NCBI GenBank assembly: GCA_023415715.1
Contig: JAEZJP010000035.1
Location: 1 to 53,714 of the forward strand
Reading direction: 5' to 3'
Source of the DNA: Bacillota bacterium
Lineage (GTDB): Bacteria; Bacillota; Clostridia; Christensenellales; Aristaeellaceae
DNA length: 53,714 nt
The position numbers and the translations under genes were made by a program. This document shows positions 24,792 to 32,496 of the stretch, piece after piece. The first letter of the stretch is position 1, and each line of letters opens with the position of its first letter. A model generated the notes under the pieces. It was not told where the DNA came from, ran no database searches, and saw nothing but the letters and a program-made list of their open reading frames with translations.

Positions 24792-26255
24792 GTGTTTAAA
24801 CGCATGTTGCTGTGTATGCTGATGGCGGTGTGTCTTGTTTCCGCGGCACAAGCGGATGATATGGTTACTTCGACGTATACCGAAAGTCCGGAGGCTTTTG
24901 CCAACCCAATGAAAGGGTTCTGCCCCGCACGGGCAATAGCGGCGCAGGAGTTTCCCCAAGGCGAGTATGTGACAGTGTGCAAGCACTACATCAAATATAC
25001 CGATTTGGAAATGGCGCCCACGGACACTGCGCAAAAAATGATCGATTGGAGCAACCAGGCGTGGGCGGGCATTGAAAAACAGAACATCAAAGTCATCCCC
25101 CGAGTGGTGATTGTCTATCCCAATGGACCCGATGGCGGAGATGACGGCTATTGGGCGGAGGGGCTTGACCACAGCGACTTTGAGGACAGATGGATAAATG
25201 AAACATTCCAAGCCCGCATGGCGGCGTTTGTCTTAAAACTGGGCGAGGCATGGGACAACGACCCGCGCGTGGCGGCCATTGAAATGGGCATTTGGGGCAA
25301 GTGGGGAGAGCATCATGTCTATCCGCTCAGTTTGAAAGGAACGGGTTCTATCATACCGCCTGTTATGCAAAAGGTGCTGGGTGATGCCTTTGCAAAAGCA
25401 TTTACGCATAAACAAATCATGGTGCGCAATGCCGAGCGGTTCCGCGGCTATAACGTTGGTTTTTACTGGGATTCCTTTGCGCTGCGCGATGACAGGACAT
25501 CCGGCTTATTGATATTAGAGCGGGATGCATGGCGCACACAGATGATGGGCGGAGAAATCGCTTACGATTGGGGCGATTTGAGGCCGATTGGCTGGAATCC
25601 GAATGAAACATTGGCCAAGGACGAATGCACCAATTACGTGATTGATTGGATTAAACAAATCCACACATCCTACTTAGGCTGGGTCGCAAATTACACGCAA
25701 GGCGACCCGTCCCTTTCTTATAATGCAGCGCGGATGCAAAAAGCGCTTGGCTACCGATATGTGATTGGGCAAGCGACATACCCTGCATCTTTGCAGCCGG
25801 GCAAAGCTCTCTGGCTGACATTTGATGTTGCCAACGTCGGCAATGCACCGTTCTATTATATGTGGCCGGTGGAAGTCAGTCTGCTTAACGCGGAACGTGA
25901 GCCCGTGTGGCGAAATGTGGTTCACGTGGATATTCGCAAATGGCTGCCTGGCCAAACCTACACCGTTTGTGATACCTTTGAACTGCCGCAAGGCTTGCAA
26001 ACGGGAACGTATACGCTTGCGCTGGCAGTTCTTGACCCATCCGGCAACTTACCGTCACTTCGCTTTGCCAATACCAACTACTATAAAGGCGGTCGGACAC
26101 CGCTGGGTGTTATTGGCATCGGGCAATTGCCTGAGAACACCCAAATGGCTCCGTTCGATAGCCTGTATAGCGATCATAGCCTGCATTACACACTCGAGGG
26201 TGACCACAATCAACCGATTGAGGATACGCAAGTATACGCCAGCGCGAATCCTTAA
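24792..26255 (+). CDS. DUF4832-family protein, exported form
   Basis: A 487-residue paralogue of the preceding gene with an added signal peptide (MFKRMLLCMLMAVCLVSAAQ, cleavage near AQA-DD). The start is a GTG at 24792 behind AAGGAGGGGG. The core follows the same order of motifs: NPMKGF, GEYVT, WAGIEKQN, IPRVV, AIEMGIWGKWGEHH and a C-terminal beta-sandwich. It lacks a lipobox and any wall anchor. Last gene of the operon that starts at 18596; its stop codon overlaps the stop of the convergent LacI gene. Probably a secreted glycan-acting enzyme; unproven. Confidence 0.8.
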   Translation: MFKRMLLCMLMAVCLVSAAQADDMVTSTYTESPEAFANPMKGFCPARAIAAQEFPQGEYVTVCKHYIKYTDLEMAPTDTAQKMIDWSNQAWAGIEKQNIKVIPRVVIVYPNGPDGGDDGYWAEGLDHSDFEDRWINETFQARMAAFVLKLGEAWDNDPRVAAIEMGIWGKWGEHHVYPLSLKGTGSIIPPVMQKVLGDAFAKAFTHKQIMVRNAERFRGYNVGFYWDSFALRDDRTSGLLILERDAWRTQMMGGEIAYDWGDLRPIGWNPNETLAKDECTNYVIDWIKQIHTSYLGWVANYTQGDPSLSYNAARMQKALGYRYVIGQATYPASLQPGKALWLTFDVANVGNAPFYYMWPVEVSLLNAEREPVWRNVVHVDIRKWLPGQTYTVCDTFELPQGLQTGTYTLALAVLDPSGNLPSLRFANTNYYKGGRTPLGVIGIGQLPENTQMAPFDSLYSDHSLHYTLEGDHNQPIEDTQVYASANP

Positions 26256-27259
26256 ATAGACTCTCGCATGATCAGCCTGGTGGGCAGTACGATACGGCGC
26301 GGCAAAGGGAAACCCTCATTAAACCTTTGGTGAATCAAATCTACAACCATCAGGCCTATCTCGTTGGCCGGAATCTCAAAGGTGGTCAGCGGCGGACTGG
26401 AAAACTTGGACAGCTCAATGTTGGTGATACCAATGACCGCCATTTGATTTGGAACGCTGATGCTCATGGAATACAGGGTACTCAATGCCGCAATGGCCAT
26501 CAGATCACTGGCCGCAAACAAGGCCGTTGGAGGATTCGGCCGCCCCATCATCTCGCGCACCTGCGCCATGCACTTTAGCTCGTCCCATTTGCAATTGTGC
26601 ACCCATTCCTTTCGAACGGGCAGTTTGGCGGCCAGTAAGGCGTGGAGATATCCCTGATAGCGCCCGTTATCCTCCAGACTATCACCAGGGCTTCCGCCGA
26701 TGAATGCGATATCCCGATGCCCATGCGCAATCAAGGTTTCAACAGCCCTCTTGCCGGTTAAATACTGGTCGTAGCACACGTTGTCGATGTCCTCATGCTG
26801 CGTATCCACCCCAATGCACACAGGGATTTTGGCACATAGGGTACGATATAATGTCGGGGCAAGCGTATCCATCAAAACCAGCGCATCAGGAGGGTTTTCC
26901 AGTATGTCACTGAGCACACTGCGCGTTTTAAGTTCAAACTGTGTGCGCAAAAAATCCATTACATAACCGTGGTGCGACAGCCGCTCTTCAATGCCTGACA
27001 GGATGCTCATGAAGTAGGGGTCGCGATACTTGCCTGTGACAATGCTCAGCACGCAGCCCACGCGCCTGCTTTTGCGCATCTCACCCCGAACCGTTTCCAC
27101 ATGCGGATGCGGCACCTGATACCCGGTTTGCGCAATGGCCTTCCACACGCGGTCATGTGTCTCCTGGCGCATACGATAGGTCTTGTCGTTGTTGACAACG
27201 CGGGATACTGTCGCTACCGACACGTTGGCCAGCCGTGCGATGTCCTTCATCGTGCTCAT
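26252..27259 (-). CDS. LacI-family transcriptional regulator
   Basis: A 335-residue repressor. The start is placed at the ATG at 27259 because GGGGGAGAT lies upstream and the protein then begins with the canonical helix-turn-helix MKDIARLANVSVATVSRVVN; 33 upstream codons in the open frame are not needed. The ligand-binding core follows (VGCVLSIVTGKYRDPYFMSI; AFIGGSPGDSLEDNGRYQGY; ALFAASDLMAIAALSTL). It diverges from the Gfo/Idh-permease-SBP operon and converges on the GH127 operon. A palindrome overlapping the divergent -35 box is the likely operator. Confidence 0.93.
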   Translation of the reverse strand: MSTMKDIARLANVSVATVSRVVNNDKTYRMRQETHDRVWKAIAQTGYQVPHPHVETVRGEMRKSRRVGCVLSIVTGKYRDPYFMSILSGIEERLSHHGYVMDFLRTQFELKTRSVLSDILENPPDALVLMDTLAPTLYRTLCAKIPVCIGVDTQHEDIDNVCYDQYLTGKRAVETLIAHGHRDIAFIGGSPGDSLEDNGRYQGYLHALLAAKLPVRKEWVHNCKWDELKCMAQVREMMGRPNPPTALFAASDLMAIAALSTLYSMSISVPNQMAVIGITNIELSKFSSPPLTTFEIPANEIGLMVVDLIHQRFNEGFPLPRRIVLPTRLIMRESI

Positions 27260-27345
27260 GTAATCATCTCCCCCCATCACTGTAACACAGAACGCAACGG
27301 ATTTCCAGATAAAAGACGAAAAGTCAACGAAAAAATCACGTAACA

Positions 27346-27363
27346 TATTGATGCGCATTCATA
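27346..27363. promoter_or_regulatory. Probable LacI-family operator
   Basis: An 18-base imperfect palindrome centred on GC (TATTGATGC/GCATTCATA, 7 of 9 positions symmetric), the form used by LacI-type repressors. It covers the -35 box of the divergent promoter, so a bound repressor would block RNA polymerase. Confidence 0.55.
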
Positions 27364-27376
27364 AGGCCGATATACT
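27348..27376 (+). promoter_or_regulatory. Sigma-A-like promoter of the second oxidoreductase/importer operon
   Basis: TTGATG (27348-27353), a 17-base spacer, TATACT (27371-27376). It lies 60 bases before the oxidoreductase ATG and is overlapped by the LacI-type palindrome. Confidence 0.7.
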
Positions 27377-27435
27377 GTTGAAAACGATGTATAACAGCAA
27401 GCATTTCCTGTTGATATTTTTGCTATGGAGGCATT

Positions 27436-28677
27436 ATGCGCATTGCTTTAGTTGGTGCAGGACAGCGTGGCAGGATTTATGCGGATTACATGCACGGGAC
27501 TGGCCGCGCGCAAATCGTTGCGGTCGTGGAGCCGGATGAACAGCGCCGCAGAGCCGCTGCGGATGCTTTGAGCATACCCGAAGATCGGTGCTTTGCGACG
27601 GCCGAATCGCTCTTTAAGCTCGGGAAGATCGCCGATGGCGTGATCATCGCCTCGATGGATCGGGAACATTATGCACAGGCTATGGCTGCCATGGAGGCCG
27701 GATACGACTTGCTGTTGGAAAAGCCGATCTCTCCGGTCTTATCGGAATGCGTGGCGCTCCGCGTTAGGGCGCGGGCCTTGGGACGGCGTGTGACGGTGTG
27801 TCACGTGCTGCGCTACACCCCCTTTTTCATTACGCTCAAGCATCTGTTGGATGAGCGTGTTGTGGGGCGGCCTATCTGTATCCGGCATGAGGAAAACATC
27901 GGCAATTTCCATATGGCTCACAGCTTTGTACGCGGCAACTGGGCTAATCAAACACAAAGCAGCCCGATTATACTGCAAAAATCCTGCCACGACATGGATA
28001 TTTTGGTATGGTTGACGGGTAGCCGGTGTGAAACGCTCTCGTCCATAGGCGCACTTCATTACTTTTCAACCGCAAACGCCCCTTATGGCAGTGCCGCCCG
28101 TTGCGCGGATTGCATCGTGCGCGAAACCTGCCGTTTTGATGCCGAAAAGTGTTACCTGCCTATTGCGGGCGATTGGCCTGCTGTCGTCGTCTCACCTGAC
28201 CAATCGCAAGAGGGGTTGCGTGCGGCCCTCAAAAACGGACCATATGGGCGCTGTGTCTACCGCTGTGGCAATGATGTGTGCGATGACCAGGCTACGCTCA
28301 TGGAATTTGAGAATGGCATGTCGGTGACATTTGGGATGTCGGCGTTTACCAACAGGGTATGCCGCACCATTCGCATTCTTTGCGAGGATGGCGAAATTTA
28401 CGGCAATGATGAGGAGCGCCTAATCAAAATCACACGTTTTGCATCAAATAGTGCAGATGCCTATACCGTGGAGGAAATCCATACAGCCATGCCGGGCAGC
28501 GGTCACGGCGGCGGCGATCATCTGTTGGTTGACGACTTCCTGCGCACTTTAAACGGCGAGCAAACAAATAGTTGCTCCTCGCTGGATGAATCCATTGAGA
28601 GTCACCTGATGGCGTTTGCAGCGGAACGCAGCCGGCTTGCAGGCGGCGAACGCGTCTCACTGAATTCACTGCGGTAG
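27436..28677 (+). CDS. Gfo/Idh/MocA-family sugar oxidoreductase (paralogue)
   Basis: A 413-residue cytoplasmic dehydrogenase with Rossmann motif VGAGQRG (6-12), EKPIS (95-99) and CHDMD (184-188). It is a close relative of the enzyme at 11135-12397. It keeps the same Cys cluster (Cys223, 226, 232, 239) and the CVYRCGNDVC block. GGAGG precedes the ATG. It opens an operon with two permeases and an SBP under the LacI-type regulator, so it probably oxidises the sugar, or a derivative, imported by that system. Confidence 0.9.
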   Translation: MRIALVGAGQRGRIYADYMHGTGRAQIVAVVEPDEQRRRAAADALSIPEDRCFATAESLFKLGKIADGVIIASMDREHYAQAMAAMEAGYDLLLEKPISPVLSECVALRVRARALGRRVTVCHVLRYTPFFITLKHLLDERVVGRPICIRHEENIGNFHMAHSFVRGNWANQTQSSPIILQKSCHDMDILVWLTGSRCETLSSIGALHYFSTANAPYGSAARCADCIVRETCRFDAEKCYLPIAGDWPAVVVSPDQSQEGLRAALKNGPYGRCVYRCGNDVCDDQATLMEFENGMSVTFGMSAFTNRVCRTIRILCEDGEIYGNDEERLIKITRFASNSADAYTVEEIHTAMPGSGHGGGDHLLVDDFLRTLNGEQTNSCSSLDESIESHLMAFAAERSRLAGGERVSLNSLR

Positions 28678-28705
28678 TCGGGTAATTTTGATAGGAGGTG
28701 AGGGT

Positions 28706-29653
28706 GTGCTGGTGAAACAGGCGCAAGTGACTCGCGGCAAGCGCAACGGGTTTTTATGGGAAATGCGGCGGCATAAAACCTTGTATCTCATGTGCGTGCC
28801 TGCGCTTTTGCTCTTGGTAGGCCTATGTTACATTCCATTCGGCGGCGTATGGATGGCCTTTACCAACTATAAAGTGCTTGATGGGATATTCGGCAGCGAG
28901 TTTGTAGGGCTTGCAAACTTCCGAATGTTTTTTATCAGTTCACAAGCATTGCGCACAGTGGCCAATACCCTCATCATCAACGCGTGGGGACTGGTGCTCG
29001 GTTTGGTGTTCCCAATTTCGTTGGCTGTCGCGCTCAATGAAATGCGAAAAGGAATTTTCAAGCGTTTAACCCAAGGCGTTATGTTCTTTCCGTACTTCCT
29101 TTCGTGGGTAGTTGTCGGCGCAATCTCTTGGGCGCTATTCAATTCAGATACGGGCGTTATCAACTCGCTCTTCGAGAGCTTTGGCTGGAAGCCGGTGAAG
29201 TGGCTGGCAAGGGGTGAGTATTGGAAGGGCTTTTTGATCGCCTTTAATGTGTGGAAATGGAGCGGTTACAGCAGTATTGTTTACATGGCTGCCATGGCAA
29301 ACTTTGACCCAAACCTATATCAGGCAGCTGAAGTAGACGGGGCAAGCAAGTGGCAGTGCATTGTCCACCTCACGCTTCCTATGCTAAAACCTGCCGCCGT
29401 GGTGCTGACGCTGCTGAGCGTCGGGCGCATTTTCTACGGTGATTTCGGCATGGTGTGGGGCATCATCGGCAACAACCCGGTCGTTGGTCCATGGGTCAAC
29501 GTCATTGATACGTATGTGTTTACCAGTATGCGTACACTGGGCTTTTCATACACCACGGCGGTAGGGCTCATGCAGTCGGTTCTGGGTCTGATTTTAGTGA
29601 CGACCGCCAACGCTGTTGCCAAGCGAATAAACGATGGGGAGGGATTGTTTTGA
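28706..29653 (+). CDS. Sugar ABC importer permease (LplB type)
   Basis: A 315-residue membrane protein. The GTG at 28706 sits 7 bases after TAGGAGG; an upstream TTG would include the binding site itself. The N-terminal part has the LplB signature CYIPFGGVWMAFTNYK, and the EAA loop reads QAAEVDGASKWQCIVHLTLP. It shares one base with the next permease. Partner of the permease at 29653 and the SBP at 30636. Confidence 0.93.
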   Translation: MLVKQAQVTRGKRNGFLWEMRRHKTLYLMCVPALLLLVGLCYIPFGGVWMAFTNYKVLDGIFGSEFVGLANFRMFFISSQALRTVANTLIINAWGLVLGLVFPISLAVALNEMRKGIFKRLTQGVMFFPYFLSWVVVGAISWALFNSDTGVINSLFESFGWKPVKWLARGEYWKGFLIAFNVWKWSGYSSIVYMAAMANFDPNLYQAAEVDGASKWQCIVHLTLPMLKPAAVVLTLLSVGRIFYGDFGMVWGIIGNNPVVGPWVNVIDTYVFTSMRTLGFSYTTAVGLMQSVLGLILVTTANAVAKRINDGEGLF

Positions 29654-30570
29654 TGCGTTTAGATATACGCGCAAATCGCCGCTCCATTCATCACTCATTG
29701 GGTGATCGTGTTTTCAGGGCGCTATGTATTGCTTTTTTGCTGCTCTTTGCGGCATTGTGCTTATACCCGTTGCTCTTGGTGCTGGGTGTTTCCTTTTCGG
29801 ATGAGACGGATGTTTTGAAATATGGCTACGCCTTGTGGCCACGAAGCTTTTCCACTGCTACATACCGCTATATCTTTATGCAGAGCGGCAGCAGAATTAC
29901 CGACAGCTACGGCATTACCATTCTGATCACTGCGATAGGCACTTTGTGCTCGCTCCTGGTGACTGGCATGATTTCCTTCGCGCTGTCCATTAAGCAATTG
30001 CGCTACCGCAATGTGATTGCTTTCCTGTGCAATTTCACCATTATTTTCAGCGCAGGGCTTGTGCCTTGGTACATGCTTTGCACCAAGGTGTACGGATTCA
30101 ATAATTCCCTGTTGGGGCTGATAGTGCCCAGCATGTTCAGCGTATGGTATATGTTTATGCTGCGTACCTTCTTTGCGGATATACCACCATCGCTGTACGA
30201 GTCCGCAACGCTGGACGGCGCAGGGTACTTCGGCATCTTCTGGCGCATTGCTGTGCCCCTTTGCAAAACGGGTTTGTTGACCATCGGCTTTATGTACGCA
30301 CTGAACTATTGGAACAACTGGTGGAATGCGCTGTTGTTTATCGACCGCAAAGAGCTCTTTCCGCTCCAATACCTATTATACAACGTGCTCAGCAATGTCA
30401 AGGCTATACAAGGTGGCATGATTCCCGCAGGAGCGGCCTCTGTCAAAATCCCCGCCGAAACTGTAAAGATGGCTCTGACCATCATCACAATCGGCCCAAT
30501 CATTTTATTATATCCGTTTATCCAAAAGTATTTCGTCAATGGTATCACCAGCGGTGCAGTAAAGGAATAA
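29653..30570 (+). CDS. Sugar ABC importer permease (YtcP/LplC type)
   Basis: A 305-residue membrane protein whose ATG overlaps the preceding TGA by one base (TGATG), implying coupled translation. About six helices; the EAA loop reads ESATLDGAGYFGIFWRIAVP, and the C-terminus QKYFVNGITSGAVKE is typical of LplC/YtcP proteins. Confidence 0.93.
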   Translation: MRLDIRANRRSIHHSLGDRVFRALCIAFLLLFAALCLYPLLLVLGVSFSDETDVLKYGYALWPRSFSTATYRYIFMQSGSRITDSYGITILITAIGTLCSLLVTGMISFALSIKQLRYRNVIAFLCNFTIIFSAGLVPWYMLCTKVYGFNNSLLGLIVPSMFSVWYMFMLRTFFADIPPSLYESATLDGAGYFGIFWRIAVPLCKTGLLTIGFMYALNYWNNWWNALLFIDRKELFPLQYLLYNVLSNVKAIQGGMIPAGAASVKIPAETVKMALTIITIGPIILLYPFIQKYFVNGITSGAVKE

Positions 30571-30635
30571 ATCCCCATACGTTTGCTAAGCCCGGATTGG
30601 GCTGCAAAATAAAAAAACTCAGAGGAGGAAGGCTC

Positions 30636-32075
30636 ATGAAACGGATCGCAACCTTGGTATTGGCAACGCTGCTTGTGCTGTGCATGCTGGCGGGATCTGC
30701 AAGCGCAACGGAGAAGGTCACCATCCTGTATCCCGGCGAAGAGTCCGACCGTATGACCGAATTGCTGGCCGGCGAACTCGGAGCAGCTCTTTTGAAAGAC
30801 CTGGATATGCAGATCGAAATGATCTACGTTCCCTGGGGCGACTACTGGAACATGAAAACCGCCAAGCTGCAAGCCGGCGATGCAATTGACCTTTACTGGG
30901 ACGGTACCGGCAATATCAGTCAGGTTTACAACAGGCAGGAGTGCCAACCCCTCGATGATCTGATTGCCCAATATGGCCAGGACATGCTGAAAGTTCTGCC
31001 CATTGAGCATATCAAGGGCGGCGGCACCATCGACGGCAAAATTTACGCCATCCCTTCGGCTTATAAACCCTTCTCGGCCATGCGCCAGCTTGTGTGTTTG
31101 CGCCAGGACATCCTGGAAGCCGTTGGCATGGACAAAGTTGCCACAGCCGATGACCTCTATAACTTTGCTGTGAAGGCAAAAGAAAAGTTTCCCGAGATCA
31201 AGGGCGTTGGCGACCCGATGTATTATCCGCTCACGCGCTACTTCGCGGAAGAACCGCTCCTGCTGTGCATCGCCAAAGACGAACTGGTGGCTTACAATGA
31301 AACCACCCAAAAGGCGGTTTGCTACTTCGAGACGAAGGCTTTCCAAGACCTTTGCAAGTTCAATGGCACTTTGGCGGCTGCCGGCCTGTTCTCCGATGAA
31401 GAAACCTTGAACTACGAAAACCGCGACGGCCGTATGGACAGCGGCAATTACCTGTGGCAGGAGGGCTCACTGGGTAAGGATCAGGAGCGTATCAACTCGC
31501 TTCGCGGCAATGTGCCCGATGCGAAGCTCGCCACCTACCTGTTAGCGCCCGAAAAACAAAAGTACATCTCTTCCGCAGGCGGCGAAGCGTTGTTTGTTCC
31601 GAACACTGCTGCCAATCCGGCAGGTGCCATCAAGTTCCTTAACTGGCTCTACTCTGACGTCAGCCACTACCGCCTCGCCATCTTTGGCGTGGAAGGCAAG
31701 GACTATGTGATTGAAAACGGCCGCATCGCCCCCGTAGGCGAGACATTGCCGGAACTCTTCTATGAGTGGATGTTTGACAACACCAACTACAAGATTTTCT
31801 CCAAGGATGTATCCCAGGATTACGTTGACACATACCTCAATTGGGACAAGGGCGCGATCAACAGCGCACTGCTGGGCTTCACCTTTAACAACGAGAACGT
31901 GAAAGAAATCGAAGTTCGCCTGCAGGAAGCAATGACCGATTTCCGTCCGCTCATGACCGGCTTTGTGGACTTTGACACCACCTATCCGACATTCATTCAG
32001 AAACTGAAGGATGCGGGCATTGATGAATATGTGGCTGAAGTGCAACGCCAGATCGACGCATACATCGGAAAGTAA
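30636..32075 (+). CDS. Sugar ABC importer solute-binding protein
   Basis: A 479-residue exported protein. The ATG at 30636 follows AGAGGAGGAAG; a much longer upstream open frame merely runs antisense/out of frame through the permease. The signal peptide is MKRIATLVLATLLVLCMLAG, cleaved near ASA-TE. Motifs such as AIDLYWDGTGN, QPLDDLIAQYGQDM and IYAIPSAYK are usual for binding proteins paired with LplB/YtcP permeases. Last gene of the operon, followed by a strong hairpin terminator. Confidence 0.9.
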   Translation: MKRIATLVLATLLVLCMLAGSASATEKVTILYPGEESDRMTELLAGELGAALLKDLDMQIEMIYVPWGDYWNMKTAKLQAGDAIDLYWDGTGNISQVYNRQECQPLDDLIAQYGQDMLKVLPIEHIKGGGTIDGKIYAIPSAYKPFSAMRQLVCLRQDILEAVGMDKVATADDLYNFAVKAKEKFPEIKGVGDPMYYPLTRYFAEEPLLLCIAKDELVAYNETTQKAVCYFETKAFQDLCKFNGTLAAAGLFSDEETLNYENRDGRMDSGNYLWQEGSLGKDQERINSLRGNVPDAKLATYLLAPEKQKYISSAGGEALFVPNTAANPAGAIKFLNWLYSDVSHYRLAIFGVEGKDYVIENGRIAPVGETLPELFYEWMFDNTNYKIFSKDVSQDYVDTYLNWDKGAINSALLGFTFNNENVKEIEVRLQEAMTDFRPLMTGFVDFDTTYPTFIQKLKDAGIDEYVAEVQRQIDAYIGK

Positions 32076-32093
32076 CACACGCCAGGCAATCCA

Positions 32094-32136
32094 AAGGAGC
32101 CTGCCTCACGCTGGTAAAGCGAGAGGCAGGCTCCTT
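32094..32136 (+). terminator. Hairpin terminator after the SBP gene
   Basis: A perfect 14-bp stem (32094-32107 with 32123-32136) extended inward by an A-A mismatch and CGCT/AGCG. It lies 19 bases after the stop codon. The T-tract behind it is weak (GTTACT). Confidence 0.75.
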
Positions 32137-32284
32137 GTTACTAAGTGTTTATGGAGTTGGAAATGCTGATTTTTAGTACGCTGGTCTTTAAAGGATACCT
32201 TCCACAGCGAAAAAAATATGGTCATTAACAAAACTGACGGCCAGGTTTCGCTTGACTTGAATAGCAGGTGCGAATGAGAAATAT

Positions 32285-32325
32285 CCTGCAAGCCTCATAA
32301 CAAAGCTTGCAGGGTGTTATTGTTT
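32285..32325 (+). terminator. Second hairpin with T-rich tail
   Basis: A perfect 9-bp stem (32285-32293 with 32305-32313) and 11-base loop, followed by GTGTTATTGTTTT. It lies about 170 bases after the first terminator with no gene between, so it may be a remnant or the end of a small transcript. Confidence 0.55.
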
Positions 32326-32419
32326 TGGTTCTAGGAAAGAAAGGACAAGCTTATCAAATTTTGAGAAGCACAAAACGGATGATTCGAAGATTTATGTAAA
32401 TATTGCAAAGGAATGATAC

Positions 32420-32448
32420 TTGAAAACTGACGCTTGATTTACTATGCT
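32420..32448 (+). promoter_or_regulatory. Possible promoter of the GH31 gene
   Basis: TTGAAA (32420-32425), a 17-base spacer and TATGCT (32443-32448), about 50 bases before the start codon. Confidence 0.5.
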
Positions 32449-32496
32449 GAAAGTGGCACATTATGTTCAGGCATAATCAAGCGGGAGGGGAAATAT

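Larger units (their letters stand above)
32137..32496. other. Intergenic region before the GH31 gene
   Basis: An A+T-rich gap of 360 bases without a credible gene. It holds a second terminator-like hairpin (32285-32313) and a promoter-like pair (32420-32448). The stretch 32140-32280 shows nothing recognisable. Confidence 0.6.

Noticed and set aside
27388..27401. Catabolite-repression (cre) site near TGAAAACGATGTAT
   Set aside because: The second half-site does not match the cre consensus.
30144..30635. N-terminal extension of the SBP gene at 30636
   Set aside because: The extension lies out of frame inside the upstream permease gene; the ATG at 30636 has a strong ribosome site and a signal peptide.
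30306..31346. 346-codon open frame on the minus strand
   Set aside because: Antisense to a permease and a binding protein with strong family motifs; no start site.
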